This document shows, piece by piece, positions 35,593 to 44,400 of a stretch of 64,000 nt of DNA. Source of the DNA: UBA6109 sp964506465. GTDB taxonomy: Bacteria; Desulfobacterota; Syntrophia; Syntrophales; UBA6109. The notes under the pieces were generated by a model. It had not been told where the DNA came from and made no database searches. It was given only the letters and a program-made list of their open reading frames with translations. Within the stretch, counting starts at the first letter, position 1; each line of letters begins with the position of its first letter. The DNA is taken from NCBI GenBank assembly GCA_964506465.1, contig CAZDLM010000008.1:15343-79342 (forward strand), written 5' to 3'. A program made the position numbers and the translations under genes.

Positions 35593-36410
35593 TTACCTCC
35601 TCGATCTTCGTAAGTGAAAAAGCCTTGCCCCGTCTTGCAGCCGAGCTCTCCAGCTTCCACTTTCTGCTGCAGCAGGTGGGGACTTGCGAATCCCGGATCC
35701 TTGTACTGTTCATAAAGATTCGCGGAAATTTGCAGAAAAACGTCCAATCCCATGGCATCCAAATAATGCAAAGGTCCGATCGGATAGCCGAGGCCGAGGC
35801 AACAGCCCTTGTCGATATCCTCGGCGGACGCAAGCCCTTTTTCATAGATCCGGATCGCGTCATTTAGAAATGGGACATACAGGTAATAGGCTATCAGGCC
35901 GGACTTCCCTGTCGAGGTGAGAACGGATTTCTCAAGGGATGCAAGAAAATCCTTCGCGGCATCCGCTGTCTTGGGGTCCGTACCGGCGCTGTACGTAACC
36001 TCCACCAGTTTCATCTTTTCCGGTGGATTCAGGAAATGCATCCTGACCAAGGATCCCCTCAACCCCGCGTCTCTGGCCATGCCGTTGACAGAAAGGGAGG
36101 ACGTCGTCGTAGCCCAGAACAACGGTTTACAGCCCTTGTCGATGAGCTCCCTGAACAACTCGATCTTGGCCTTCGGGTCGTCGGGAAGGGCTTCACAAAT
36201 GATGTTGCACTTGGCCAAACCTTTCAGATTTTTGGCGACCTTTGCCCGTTCCGGATGTCCCGCGGCCGATATCTCGTCGACAACTCTGGCAGCCTTCTCG
36301 GAGACCAGATCAAAGAGGACAACCTCATGACCGCAGGCGGCGCAGATCTTCGCGACACCGGAACCGATGGTGCCGACACCGATAATACCTACACTCTTGC
36401 CTACCACCAT
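35589..36410 (-). CDS. 3-hydroxyacyl-CoA dehydrogenase family protein, divergent
   Basis: A 273-residue member of the 3-hydroxyacyl-CoA dehydrogenase family. The NAD loop is GIIGVGTIGSGVAK and the histidine segment is RMHFLNPPEKMK, but the usual ASNTSS motif is replaced by ATTTSSLSV, so a conserved asparagine is missing. It follows the acyl-CoA dehydrogenase gene with a 10-bp overlap and overlaps the next dehydrogenase, so the three are translationally linked. The altered motif suggests a modified substrate. GGGAGGGG precedes the ATG. Confidence 0.87.
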   Translation of the reverse strand: MVVGKSVGIIGVGTIGSGVAKICAACGHEVVLFDLVSEKAARVVDEISAAGHPERAKVAKNLKGLAKCNIICEALPDDPKAKIELFRELIDKGCKPLFWATTTSSLSVNGMARDAGLRGSLVRMHFLNPPEKMKLVEVTYSAGTDPKTADAAKDFLASLEKSVLTSTGKSGLIAYYLYVPFLNDAIRIYEKGLASAEDIDKGCCLGLGYPIGPLHYLDAMGLDVFLQISANLYEQYKDPGFASPHLLQQKVEAGELGCKTGQGFFTYEDRGGK

Positions 36411-37561
36411 ACTTCACCCCTCCCATTGAGAATCTCGGCTGCAATGACCATTTTCTGGATTTCCGAAGTCCCCTCGTAGATCCGCAGGATTCGCGCGTCA
36501 CGATAATAGCGTTCGATCGCATAATCCTTCATGTAGCCGTAGCCGCCGTGAATCTGCAGGGCCTGATCGACGACCCTGCCTACCATTTCGCTCGAAAGCA
36601 GCTTGGACATGGCGGATTTCGCGCTGTAGAGTTTCTCGCCGTTTTCGCGCTCCCGGGCGACTTCGTACACCGTGAGCCGAGCGGAGTAGATGTCCGTCGC
36701 CATTTCGGCCAGCATGAACTGAATCGCCTGATTGCTGATGATCGGCTTTCCGAACTGAACCCTCTGCTTGGCGTACGACACGGCGGCGTCGAAGGCGCCG
36801 CGGGCCACTCCGATGGCCTGGGAGCCGACGATGTACCTCGTATGATCCAGGGTCTGCATGACGACCTTGAAAGCCTTGGTCTCCTGCCCCATCAAGTTGG
36901 CGGCCGGGATGCGGCAGTCCGTGAAGATCAGCTCGCGGGTGGCGGAGCCCCTCATCCCCATCTTGTCTTCCTTCTTGCCGAACTCGAAGCCGGGGGTCCC
37001 CTTCTCCACGATGAAGGCGGAAAGGCCGCTCTTGCCTTCCGCGTTGGTGGATTTGGCGAAAATGGTGTAGATGTCGGCTTCTCCCCCGTTGGATATGAAG
37101 CATTTGGACCCGTTCAAAACAAAACTGTCACCGTCTCGCACGGCGTTCGTCCGCACGCCGCTGACATCGGATCCGGCACTCGGCTCCGTCAAACCAAAGG
37201 CTGCGAGTTTGGCTCCGCTGGCCATATCGGGAAGGTACCGCTTCTTTTGTTCTTCCGACCCGGCGATGAGCATCGGCTCCGTGGCAAGAAAATGGGTGGC
37301 CAAGGTACCCGCCGTCGACAAACAGACCTTGGAGAGTTCTTCCATGACCAGGCAGACGGCCACGTCGCCTGCATGCTGACCGCCGTACTCTTCCGGAATG
37401 GTCAGGCCCATCAGCCCCATCTCCTTCATCATGGCGGTGCACTCGTGAGGAAACTCTCCGGTCTTGTCCAGGTGCTCGGCCAACGGCGCCACCTTGTCCT
37501 TGGCAAATTTGATGACCGTATCGCGGATCAATGTTTGTTCTTCCGTTAATGGAAATGACAT
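36401..37561 (-). CDS. Acyl-CoA dehydrogenase
   Basis: A 386-residue acyl-CoA dehydrogenase with all normal features: GLTEPSAGSDVSG, KCFISNGG, LDHTRYIVGSQAIG, and catalytic Glu in RIYEGTSEIQK. It is close to the butyryl-CoA/short-chain type. The ATG at 37561 has GGGGG seven bases before it; an earlier ATG at 37579 is too near the ligase stop. It follows the acyl-CoA ligase gene by 14 bp, so ligase, dehydrogenase and two hydroxyacyl-CoA dehydrogenases form one block. Electrons would go to ETF. Confidence 0.93.
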   Translation of the reverse strand: MSFPLTEEQTLIRDTVIKFAKDKVAPLAEHLDKTGEFPHECTAMMKEMGLMGLTIPEEYGGQHAGDVAVCLVMEELSKVCLSTAGTLATHFLATEPMLIAGSEEQKKRYLPDMASGAKLAAFGLTEPSAGSDVSGVRTNAVRDGDSFVLNGSKCFISNGGEADIYTIFAKSTNAEGKSGLSAFIVEKGTPGFEFGKKEDKMGMRGSATRELIFTDCRIPAANLMGQETKAFKVVMQTLDHTRYIVGSQAIGVARGAFDAAVSYAKQRVQFGKPIISNQAIQFMLAEMATDIYSARLTVYEVARERENGEKLYSAKSAMSKLLSSEMVGRVVDQALQIHGGYGYMKDYAIERYYRDARILRIYEGTSEIQKMVIAAEILNGRGEVWW

Positions 37562-37575
37562 CTCTCTACCCCCAT

Positions 37576-39120
37576 TCATTTTTTTTCTTTGAGCGCTACT
37601 TTTCTGATCTTCCCGGTGGTGGTCTTTGGCATTTCGGCTATGAATTCAACATATTCCGGCGTCTTGTACTTGGCGAGGGATTTTCCGCAAAATTCCTTGA
37701 TTTCTTCTTCCGTCGCCGTGACCCCGCTTCTCAGAACGATGAACGCCTTCACTTTTTCTCCGAAAAGTTCATCCGGCACCCCGATGACTGCGGCTTCACC
37801 CACCTTAGGATTCTTGTACAGGACCTCCTCCACTTCCCGGGGATAAACGTTGGCGCCGCCACGGAAGATGATTTCTTTCTTGCGTCCGACAAGAAAGAGG
37901 TCGCCGTCCGGATCGGCATAGACAAGGTCGCCTGAATGCAACCATCCGTCACGAATGGCCTCTGCGGTTCTCGAAGGATCATTCAAGTAGCCCTTCATCA
38001 CGAGCGGGCCGCGGCAGACAAGCTCTCCAACCGTCCCCTGAGGGACATCCTTTCCTTCCTCATCGACCAGGCGCACTTCCGTTCGGTAAGAAGGACGGCC
38101 GAGTGAGCCGGGTTTGCGCGGAAACTCCTTGGGCGTGCGACAAACGAGGGCCGTCGCTTCGGACAGGCCGTAACCGTCCTGAAGTACCACGCCGCCCGTC
38201 GCCTGCTTCCAGCGTTCGAGAATCTCCACGGCCGTCGAGGCGCCACCGGAAAGGCAGAAGCGCAGGCTTTTGATGCTGTAAGACTTCAGTTCCGGCAGAT
38301 TCAGCATCAGGATGTAGAACGTCGGAACACCCTGCATGACGGTCGCTTTGTATTTGTCGATGGTCTCAAGGACAGCCTTGGCGGAGAACCTTTCAACCAA
38401 CAGGACGGTTGCTCCGACGAAGAAGGGACCGAACAGGGTCTGCAGCAAACCGAAGCAGTGAAACAGGGGCAGCACGCAAACCACTCTGTCCTCATGGACG
38501 TAACTCGCGTTTTTGACGCATGCTTCCGCATTGGTATAGAGATTCTGATGGGTGATCATGGCCCCCTTCGGAACTCCGGTAGTGCCGGAAGTGTAGAGGA
38601 TATGGGCCGTATCATCTGGAAGAACCTCACAGGGTTCGACCTTCCCGTTCCCCTCCTTCATGTCCTTGACCCGCACGACGTCTTTGGGCAGAGGCGTATC
38701 GGCCGATTCGGGACCGGCCAAGATATAGTGTCTGACGGTGCTCAGGGTATCCTTCACCGCGTAGACGCGCTGCAGAGGCTGTTCATTACCGATGACGGCC
38801 ACCGTGCCCGAGTCCTTGATCCTGAAGGTGACTTCATTGGGCTTGTAGGAAGGGTCAATGGGCAAAGCGATGGCACCCATACTGGCGACGGCCAGATAGG
38901 AAAATGGGAACTCGGGCCGATTCGTCATCAGGAAGGCCACGACCTCCCCGCGCTTGACACCCAATTTCTTGAGCATGGCGACGTACCGGCTCACTTCCTT
39001 CAGAATATCCCGGTAGGTGAATTCTTTCCCTTCGAATACCATGGCCACGGAATCCGGATACCGGCCGGCAGATGGCAGCAGACATTTCGCAACGAGGTTG
39101 TATTCGACACTCTCTTTCAT
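37576..39120 (-). CDS. AMP-forming acyl-CoA synthetase (fatty acid--CoA ligase family)
   Basis: A 514-residue ANL-superfamily ligase. The P-loop is LYTSGTTGVPKGAMITH, the A5 region is QDGYGLSEAT, the hinge is SGDLVYADPDGDLFLVGRKKEIIFRGG, and the catalytic lysine is in TTGKIRKVAL near the end. It activates a carboxylic acid with ATP and CoA. The acid pocket cannot be read by eye; length and context suit a medium-chain, branched or aryl acid. Start at 39120 behind GAGGAGG; the frame runs 15 codons longer but without family sequence. Confidence 0.92.
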   Translation of the reverse strand: MKESVEYNLVAKCLLPSAGRYPDSVAMVFEGKEFTYRDILKEVSRYVAMLKKLGVKRGEVVAFLMTNRPEFPFSYLAVASMGAIALPIDPSYKPNEVTFRIKDSGTVAVIGNEQPLQRVYAVKDTLSTVRHYILAGPESADTPLPKDVVRVKDMKEGNGKVEPCEVLPDDTAHILYTSGTTGVPKGAMITHQNLYTNAEACVKNASYVHEDRVVCVLPLFHCFGLLQTLFGPFFVGATVLLVERFSAKAVLETIDKYKATVMQGVPTFYILMLNLPELKSYSIKSLRFCLSGGASTAVEILERWKQATGGVVLQDGYGLSEATALVCRTPKEFPRKPGSLGRPSYRTEVRLVDEEGKDVPQGTVGELVCRGPLVMKGYLNDPSRTAEAIRDGWLHSGDLVYADPDGDLFLVGRKKEIIFRGGANVYPREVEEVLYKNPKVGEAAVIGVPDELFGEKVKAFIVLRSGVTATEEEIKEFCGKSLAKYKTPEYVEFIAEMPKTTTGKIRKVALKEKK

Positions 39121-39164
39121 AATCCCCCTCCTCTTTGGTTCCTCTCCCTCGGTAGTATCGATCA

Positions 39165-39953
39165 TTACTCTCCCTTAAAAACAGGAGGGCGTTTTTCTAT
39201 GAAGGCACGCACGCCTTCTTTCTTGTCTTCCGTCTCGAACAGGATGGCCAGCATGTTCGCTTCATAGGAGAGCGCATCGTCGATCGACATTTCTATCCCA
39301 TCACCGATGGCTTCCATCGCGAGTCTCATGGCGATCGGGGCTCTCTTGCAGAGAAGCTCAGCCATCTTCTCGGCCTCTTTCATGAGCTCACCATCCGGAA
39401 CGACCTTGCTGACCAAACCGATGCGCAGTGCTTCCTGGGCGTTCACCGGCAGCCCCGAAAGAATCATCTCGAGGGCCTTCCCCCTGCCGACCACCCTGGG
39501 CAATCGCTGGGTTCCACCATACCCCGGTATGAGGCCCAAGGTTATTTCCGGCAATCCGATTTTGGCTTTTTCTGCGGCAATCCTGATCGTGCAGGCAAGA
39601 GCCAGCTCACACCCGCCTCCCAATGCAAATCCGTTGATGGCCGCGATGGATGGCTTTCCCATGGTCTCAAGGACGCGAAAGATCTGCTGACCGCGCTTGA
39701 CGTAGGCGCGGTTGCCATAACCGGACTTGAACTGATCCAATTCTTTAATGTCGGCTCCCGCGATGAAGCTCTTTTCGCCTGCGCCCGTAATGATCAGGAC
39801 ACGGATTTGCGGGTCCGCCTTGACCTGATCCAGAACTTGGGCCATTTCCCCCAAGGTCTCTCCATTCAGGGCATTCAGCGCGGCAGGCCTGCTGATCGTC
39901 AGATAAGCCACTGCACCCTTTGTCTCGAAAATGATGTTCTTGAACAAATTCAC
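39165..39953 (-). CDS. Enoyl-CoA hydratase
   Basis: A 262-residue crotonase with both catalytic glutamates (GGGCELALACT and LPEITLGLIPGYGGTQRL) and the AGADIKEL oxyanion segment, so hydratase activity is well supported. AAAGGAGG lies just before; the annotated GTG is only three bases away, and a TTG two codons later has a better distance, so the true start may be 39947. It lies between the ADP-forming synthetase and the AMP-forming ligase genes. Confidence 0.93.
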   Translation of the reverse strand: MNLFKNIIFETKGAVAYLTISRPAALNALNGETLGEMAQVLDQVKADPQIRVLIITGAGEKSFIAGADIKELDQFKSGYGNRAYVKRGQQIFRVLETMGKPSIAAINGFALGGGCELALACTIRIAAEKAKIGLPEITLGLIPGYGGTQRLPRVVGRGKALEMILSGLPVNAQEALRIGLVSKVVPDGELMKEAEKMAELLCKRAPIAMRLAMEAIGDGIEMSIDDALSYEANMLAILFETEDKKEGVRAFIEKRPPVFKGE

Positions 39954-39974
39954 CGTCCTCCTTTCGTTCGAATT

Positions 39975-42095
39975 TCATCCCAGCACAAACCGTGCATCCA
40001 CAACCACTGCTCCCGTAAGACTCACTTTTACCGGGTTCATATCGAGTTCTTTCAGAGCGGCAAAATCCAAAGCCAATCGCGAAAGGGACATCAGGATACG
40101 GACGACAGCCTCGATATCCCCGCCCTCTTTACCGCGAAATCCCTTCAGCAGTTGATACGACTTTGTCCCGCTCACCATCTTGAAAGCCTGTTCCTCGTCC
40201 AAAGGCGCAATCCCCAGGGCGACGTCCCTGTAGAGCTCTGTTTCAACGCCACCTCTGCCATATAAGACAACCGGCCCGAATTGCGGATCTCGCTTGAACC
40301 CGCAAAATACTTCCAGCCCCTGACTCAACTGTTCTTGAATCAAATACCCTTCGATTCCATCTGCGGAGACCGCTTTTCTGAATGCGTCGCGGATGGCCTT
40401 TATCGCGCCCTGGAGTTCCTCGACCGTACGAAGGCCCATGCGGACTCCGCCGACATCCGACTTGTGAGCAGCCTGAGCGCTGATGATCTTGGCCACCAGA
40501 GGGTAGCCGATCTCTGCGGCCGCACGGCCTGCCTCTTTTTCATTCCGCACAAACCGCCATCGCGCTACGGAGATATCGTAGTGCCGCAGCAACTCCATTC
40601 CGGCAGCCTGAATATCCCACCAGGAACCATTTTGCGGAAACTGCGGAGATGCTTTTCTGCGGCTGTCAACAAGCTTGCCTTGTTTCTTCCGTGGACGCTC
40701 CGCTTGCACGACAGCCGAAGGTTCCTCACAGGTTTGCCGCGTATGCCGGCGCAGAGCCCGAAGAGAGTTGAGGGCCCTTTCCGGTGAAGGATAATTCAGG
40801 ACATTGCCGTCCCGCTCCAGGTTCCGTACGAGGCTTTCCCTGCCTTGACCGACGAACCACCCCAATACCGGCTTATGCCGGAAGCCCTTGGCGGTCTCGC
40901 GCAGCGCATCGGAGACATCGGAGATGGCTGTCTGATTGGCGAAGGATATGCACAAGACCCCATCAACGTTATCGTCTGCCAGGACTTTTGCCAGAACCCC
41001 GGGATACATCGAAGGATAGTGGCCCTTCATGGCGGCCGGCCAGATGTCAATCGGATTTCTTATTTCCAGCCACTGGGGCGACAGTTCGGCGATATATTCC
41101 ACGGTTTCGCGCGACAGGGTTGCGAGGCGAAAGCCATTTTCTTCCATGGCGTCCATCGCCATAATGCCGGCACCACCGCTCGCTGTAATGATGGCCAATC
41201 GCGTCCCCCGTATACCGGAGTAGGTGAGAAGCGTCCTGCTTACGTCGTACAGTTCCTCCACACTCCTGACACGAAAAACACCGCATTGATCAAAAGCGGC
41301 CGTATATGCCGCATCTTCTCCAGCCAGTTGCCCGCTGTGAGAAGCAGCAGCCCTTGCCCCACTTTCGCTCCGACCTGATTTTAGAACAACGATGGGTTTC
41401 CGGCCGGTGATGCTTTTTGCAGTTTCCATGAAGGCACGCCCATCCGACAGACCTTCGAGATGGACGGCGATCAGATGAATCCTGGGATCTTCGCTCAGAA
41501 CCTGCAGCATCTCATGCGGTGCGACATCGCAGGTATTCCCCAAGTCAACCCCAATGGCCATGCCGCTGTAGAAATTGTCGGCGCCGTTTTGCATGAAACC
41601 GGACTGGCAAATGACCCCGATCGGCCGCACAGTGCAGCCGAAATTCGCGAAAGGGGTGTAGAAGTGATCCAGCAGATTCACGATGCCCAGCGTATTGGGC
41701 CCTATGATGCGCATGCCTGCGGATTGTGCCGCGCTCACCAGCTTTTCCTGCATTTTCCTGCCGATGTCGTCCGCGTCGGCGAAGCCTTGCGCGATGACGA
41801 TGGCATGTCGAATCCCCTTGGCGGCACAATCCGATACCGCCTTCAAGACTGAATCTCGAGGGGTGCAAATCAGCGCAAGGTCCACCCCCTCCGGTATATC
41901 TTTTATCTGCGCATAACATTTCCGCCCGAAGATCTCTGTGGCATTGGGATTTACCGGATAGATCCTGCCTTGATATCCGTTCTCCACCATGCGTTCCACC
42001 GGGTTGTAGGCGTCCGGGCCGGTGCGTCGCGAAACGCCGATCACGGCCACGGAGCCGGGGTTAAGGAATACCTTCAGCGCATGGTATTCAGACAT
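39975..42095 (-). CDS. Acyl-CoA synthetase (NDP-forming), fused alpha-beta
   Basis: A 706-residue fused ADP-forming acetyl-CoA synthetase-type protein. Residues 1-450 contain the CoA-binding Rossmann domain (VAVIGVSRRTGPDAYNP) and the ligase domain with the phosphohistidine in ASHSGQLAGED. After a charged linker of about 50 residues the ATP-grasp beta part follows (YPLVAKIISAQAAHKSDVGGVRMGL, FGPVVLYGRGGVETELYRD). It interconverts acyl-CoA plus ADP and Pi with acid plus ATP, the usual energy-conserving last step in syntrophic acid oxidation. The ATG at 42095 is preferred over a TTG directly before it. Confidence 0.9.
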   Translation of the reverse strand: MSEYHALKVFLNPGSVAVIGVSRRTGPDAYNPVERMVENGYQGRIYPVNPNATEIFGRKCYAQIKDIPEGVDLALICTPRDSVLKAVSDCAAKGIRHAIVIAQGFADADDIGRKMQEKLVSAAQSAGMRIIGPNTLGIVNLLDHFYTPFANFGCTVRPIGVICQSGFMQNGADNFYSGMAIGVDLGNTCDVAPHEMLQVLSEDPRIHLIAVHLEGLSDGRAFMETAKSITGRKPIVVLKSGRSESGARAAASHSGQLAGEDAAYTAAFDQCGVFRVRSVEELYDVSRTLLTYSGIRGTRLAIITASGGAGIMAMDAMEENGFRLATLSRETVEYIAELSPQWLEIRNPIDIWPAAMKGHYPSMYPGVLAKVLADDNVDGVLCISFANQTAISDVSDALRETAKGFRHKPVLGWFVGQGRESLVRNLERDGNVLNYPSPERALNSLRALRRHTRQTCEEPSAVVQAERPRKKQGKLVDSRRKASPQFPQNGSWWDIQAAGMELLRHYDISVARWRFVRNEKEAGRAAAEIGYPLVAKIISAQAAHKSDVGGVRMGLRTVEELQGAIKAIRDAFRKAVSADGIEGYLIQEQLSQGLEVFCGFKRDPQFGPVVLYGRGGVETELYRDVALGIAPLDEEQAFKMVSGTKSYQLLKGFRGKEGGDIEAVVRILMSLSRLALDFAALKELDMNPVKVSLTGAVVVDARFVLG

Positions 42096-42141
42096 CAAAG
42101 CAAGCCCTCGTCCTTAACAACACTGCCTTCTCTCGAAGCGA

Positions 42142-43287
42142 CTACAACCGCTCAATGATCGTTGCGCACGAATGCCCGTGGCCGATGCACATGGTCTGCA
42201 ACGCGAAGGTCCCGCCGCGACGTTCCAGTTCGTTCAACATGGTAATCATGACGCGGGCACCGCTCGCGCCCAACGGATGACCGATCGCAATGGCCCCGCC
42301 ATTGGGATTGATTTTGTCCAGGTCTACCTTGAATTCTTTCTGCCAGGCCAGGACCACGGAAGCAAAAGCCTCATTGACTTCAAAGAGATCGATATCGGAG
42401 ACTCTAAGCCCGGAGCGTTTCAGCGCGAGCTGGGTAGCCGGGATAGGCCCGGTCAACGAAAGCTTCGGGTCCGAGCCTATGACAACGCGAGTTCTGACCT
42501 TGGCGCGCGGTTTCAGCCCGTGAGCGAGAGCCGCCTCTTTCGAGGCGATCAGGAGCGCTGCGGCCGCATCGCTGATCTGGCTGGAATTGCCGGCGGTAAC
42601 CTTGCCGTTTTCCTTGAATGGGGCCTTCAGGCCGGCGAGTTTTTCCAGCGTGGTATCCCGCCGCGGACCCTCGTCCGCCGTAAACATGAACTTCGTCCCG
42701 TCTTCTTTCGTCACTTCGATCGGGAAACATTCTTTCTGCAGTTTCCCTTCGTCGAGAGCCTTGACCGCCCTTTGATGACTCAGCATGCCGAATTCATCCA
42801 GATCTTTCCTGCTCAGGCCCCATTGATCGGCAATCAACTCCGCCGCAATCCCCGGAAGGGTGATCTCGTACTTGTTCGTCATCATGGGCGCCCACGCAGT
42901 CGGCCACTCGGAAGCCATTGGAAACCTGGTCATGCTTTCGACGCCGCCGGCGATGATGAAATCCGCGTCTCCGGCGATGATGGCCTGGGCCGCGTTATGA
43001 ACCGCCTCCTGACTGGAACAACACCAGCGGTTGATGGTCACACCCGAAACGGTGTAGGGCAAGTTGGACGCCAACGCGATTCTCCTGGCCGGATTCGCCC
43101 CCTGTTCGCCCACCTGCGTATTGCAGCCGAACTTGAGATCTTCGATAAGATTCGGATCTATCCCGGTCCTGGCCAGCAGTGCGTTTACCGCTTTCGCCCC
43201 GAATTCGTCCGGACGTTCGTTCGCCAGCGCTCCCTTGCGCCGGCCGACGGGGGTTCTGATTGCGTCGACAATGACGGCTTCCTTCAT
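42142..43287 (-). CDS. Thiolase (acetyl-CoA acyltransferase)
   Basis: A 381-residue thiolase. The nucleophile is in INRWCCSSQEA, the histidine in GHPLGASGARV, and the last cysteine in TMCIGHGHSCATIIERL; the usual glycine-rich tail after that cysteine has two histidines and a cysteine instead. GGGAGGAAC precedes the ATG at 43287, about 195 bp downstream of the sigma-54 motif. It is the first gene of the second catabolic run. The frame continues upstream to 43434 but without family sequence. Confidence 0.93.
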   Translation of the reverse strand: MKEAVIVDAIRTPVGRRKGALANERPDEFGAKAVNALLARTGIDPNLIEDLKFGCNTQVGEQGANPARRIALASNLPYTVSGVTINRWCCSSQEAVHNAAQAIIAGDADFIIAGGVESMTRFPMASEWPTAWAPMMTNKYEITLPGIAAELIADQWGLSRKDLDEFGMLSHQRAVKALDEGKLQKECFPIEVTKEDGTKFMFTADEGPRRDTTLEKLAGLKAPFKENGKVTAGNSSQISDAAAALLIASKEAALAHGLKPRAKVRTRVVIGSDPKLSLTGPIPATQLALKRSGLRVSDIDLFEVNEAFASVVLAWQKEFKVDLDKINPNGGAIAIGHPLGASGARVMITMLNELERRGGTFALQTMCIGHGHSCATIIERL

Positions 43288-43481
43288 ATTGCAGTTCCTC
43301 CCTCTCCTGGTGATTGTTGTGTCGATGACGACCTCGCCATTAACCGTTGTGCGTTTAGCACCGGACATCCTCGCTGCCGCATGCCATAAATCACCGACGA
43401 TCGACGGGCACGGTGCCGCGCAACTGACTTGCATGATAATGGTAGTTGGGTAACGTATTGAGCATCATTGAGGCAAGTCGT

Positions 43482-43497
43482 AGCAACTAACATACCA
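43482..43497 (-). promoter_or_regulatory. Sigma-54 promoter of the second acyl-CoA operon
   Basis: The minus strand reads TGGTATGTTAGTTGCT, one mismatch from TGGCAYRNNNNTTGCW, at the same position as the promoter at 27632-27647. Transcription would start near 43470, giving a leader of about 183 nt before the thiolase ATG. The decamer GCCGTTATTT occurs at 43498-43507, touching the -24 box, and again at 43569-43578. Confidence 0.68.
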
Positions 43498-43952
43498 GCC
43501 GTTATTTTTACCCGATTGCTCAACACTGTAATCACCTTCTCTTGGGGCGAGCCGTTCCTCAAGGACATGCCGTTATTTGTCATTTCTGAGAAGATCGATG
43601 TATGAAAACAACGATGGTCCCGAAATGCGAACAACGCCGTCTATCCGGATAGTTGGTGACTACAAAGCAGACAAGAATCCAAATCGATGCGGAGACAAGA
43701 AAGACGGACAAGGAGGGCCTATTATCGAATCCCAATGGCAACGTAGATTTCGAAGCATCAGGAATAGAAATGGAAATGAGCTATTTACCAGTGAGGCCGG
43801 CTCATGATTATTATGTATATATATATTATACAAAAAAAAGAAGACGAACCCGAGATCACGAGGAAGCGTCAATGAATAGGTAGCATATTTGTGTTTCCCG
43901 GGTGGAGCGAAGCAGGTGTATATTTATTAAATAGCAGTCCATCCTCTTCTAA
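43498..43952. other. Control and decay region upstream of the thiolase operon
   Basis: Holds the two GCCGTTATTT decamers and an AT tract (about 43809-43835) similar to the one at 27943-27958. No gene is supported: short frames at 43577-43883 have no ribosome site or recognisable product. This is the most likely place for upstream activator sites of the promoter at 43482-43497. Confidence 0.45.
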
Positions 43953-44076
43953 GCGCCCTTGAGCTGCTGACATCGCCGACTTCCGTAGGATCCATGGGAC
44001 GATGTCCTCCCCCGGTCTGTCATTATATTGAATGTCTTCATAATGGCTGGATGTCATAATGCCCGCAGCGTGTCAA
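43953..44076 (-). pseudogene. Decayed copy of the padR start, promoter and operator
   Basis: Two blocks of the padR locus are joined here. One matches padR coding DNA around 9429-9468 (GCGCCCTTGAGCTGC, then a match ending GACTTCC); the other matches 9650-9744, containing the start codon, the ribosome site, the CATTATA palindrome and the flanking GCCCGCAG. About 180 bp between them is missing, with a CTGACTTC/CTGACGTTC-like junction that suggests deletion across a short homology. The remaining frame runs only about 22 codons. The operator half sites are preserved apart from one base. Confidence 0.8.
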
Positions 44077-44238
44077 CCTTTTTTGCGCGGCATTTCTCTG
44101 GCGGCCAGCCGGGATTGCCTGGCAGCCGCTGCAAGCGACTATAAAGCGGCTTCTCCAGGGCCCGCCGGGCATGCGGACGACTGCCCTTTTGCGCCCGGCA
44201 AGAGACGGCGAAGCTTCACATCTTCCGCCCATATCCCA

Positions 44239-44268
44239 TTGACAGGAATGCGGTGCGGTTCTTATACT
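44239..44268 (+). promoter_or_regulatory. Sigma-70-type promoter of the exported amidohydrolase gene
   Basis: TTGACA (44239-44244), an 18-nt spacer and TATACT (44263-44268): six of six and five of six matches. Transcription would start near 44275, leaving a leader of about 125 nt before the ATG at 44401. Confidence 0.62.
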
Positions 44269-44400
44269 CGTCGCCGTCAGAGGCCGCGTCCCACCCGCAG
44301 CGGCAGAAACAAAGAGGTGAGCGACACAGGCGGGGTCGGTGGCCGGACATCTCGACAGGGCAACAGCCTGATAACTTCCCGATGGAAGGAGAGGCAGGAC

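Noticed and set aside
43577..43883. Short plus-strand frames in the control region
   Set aside because: No ribosome site, unlike codon use, and overlap with AT-rich DNA.
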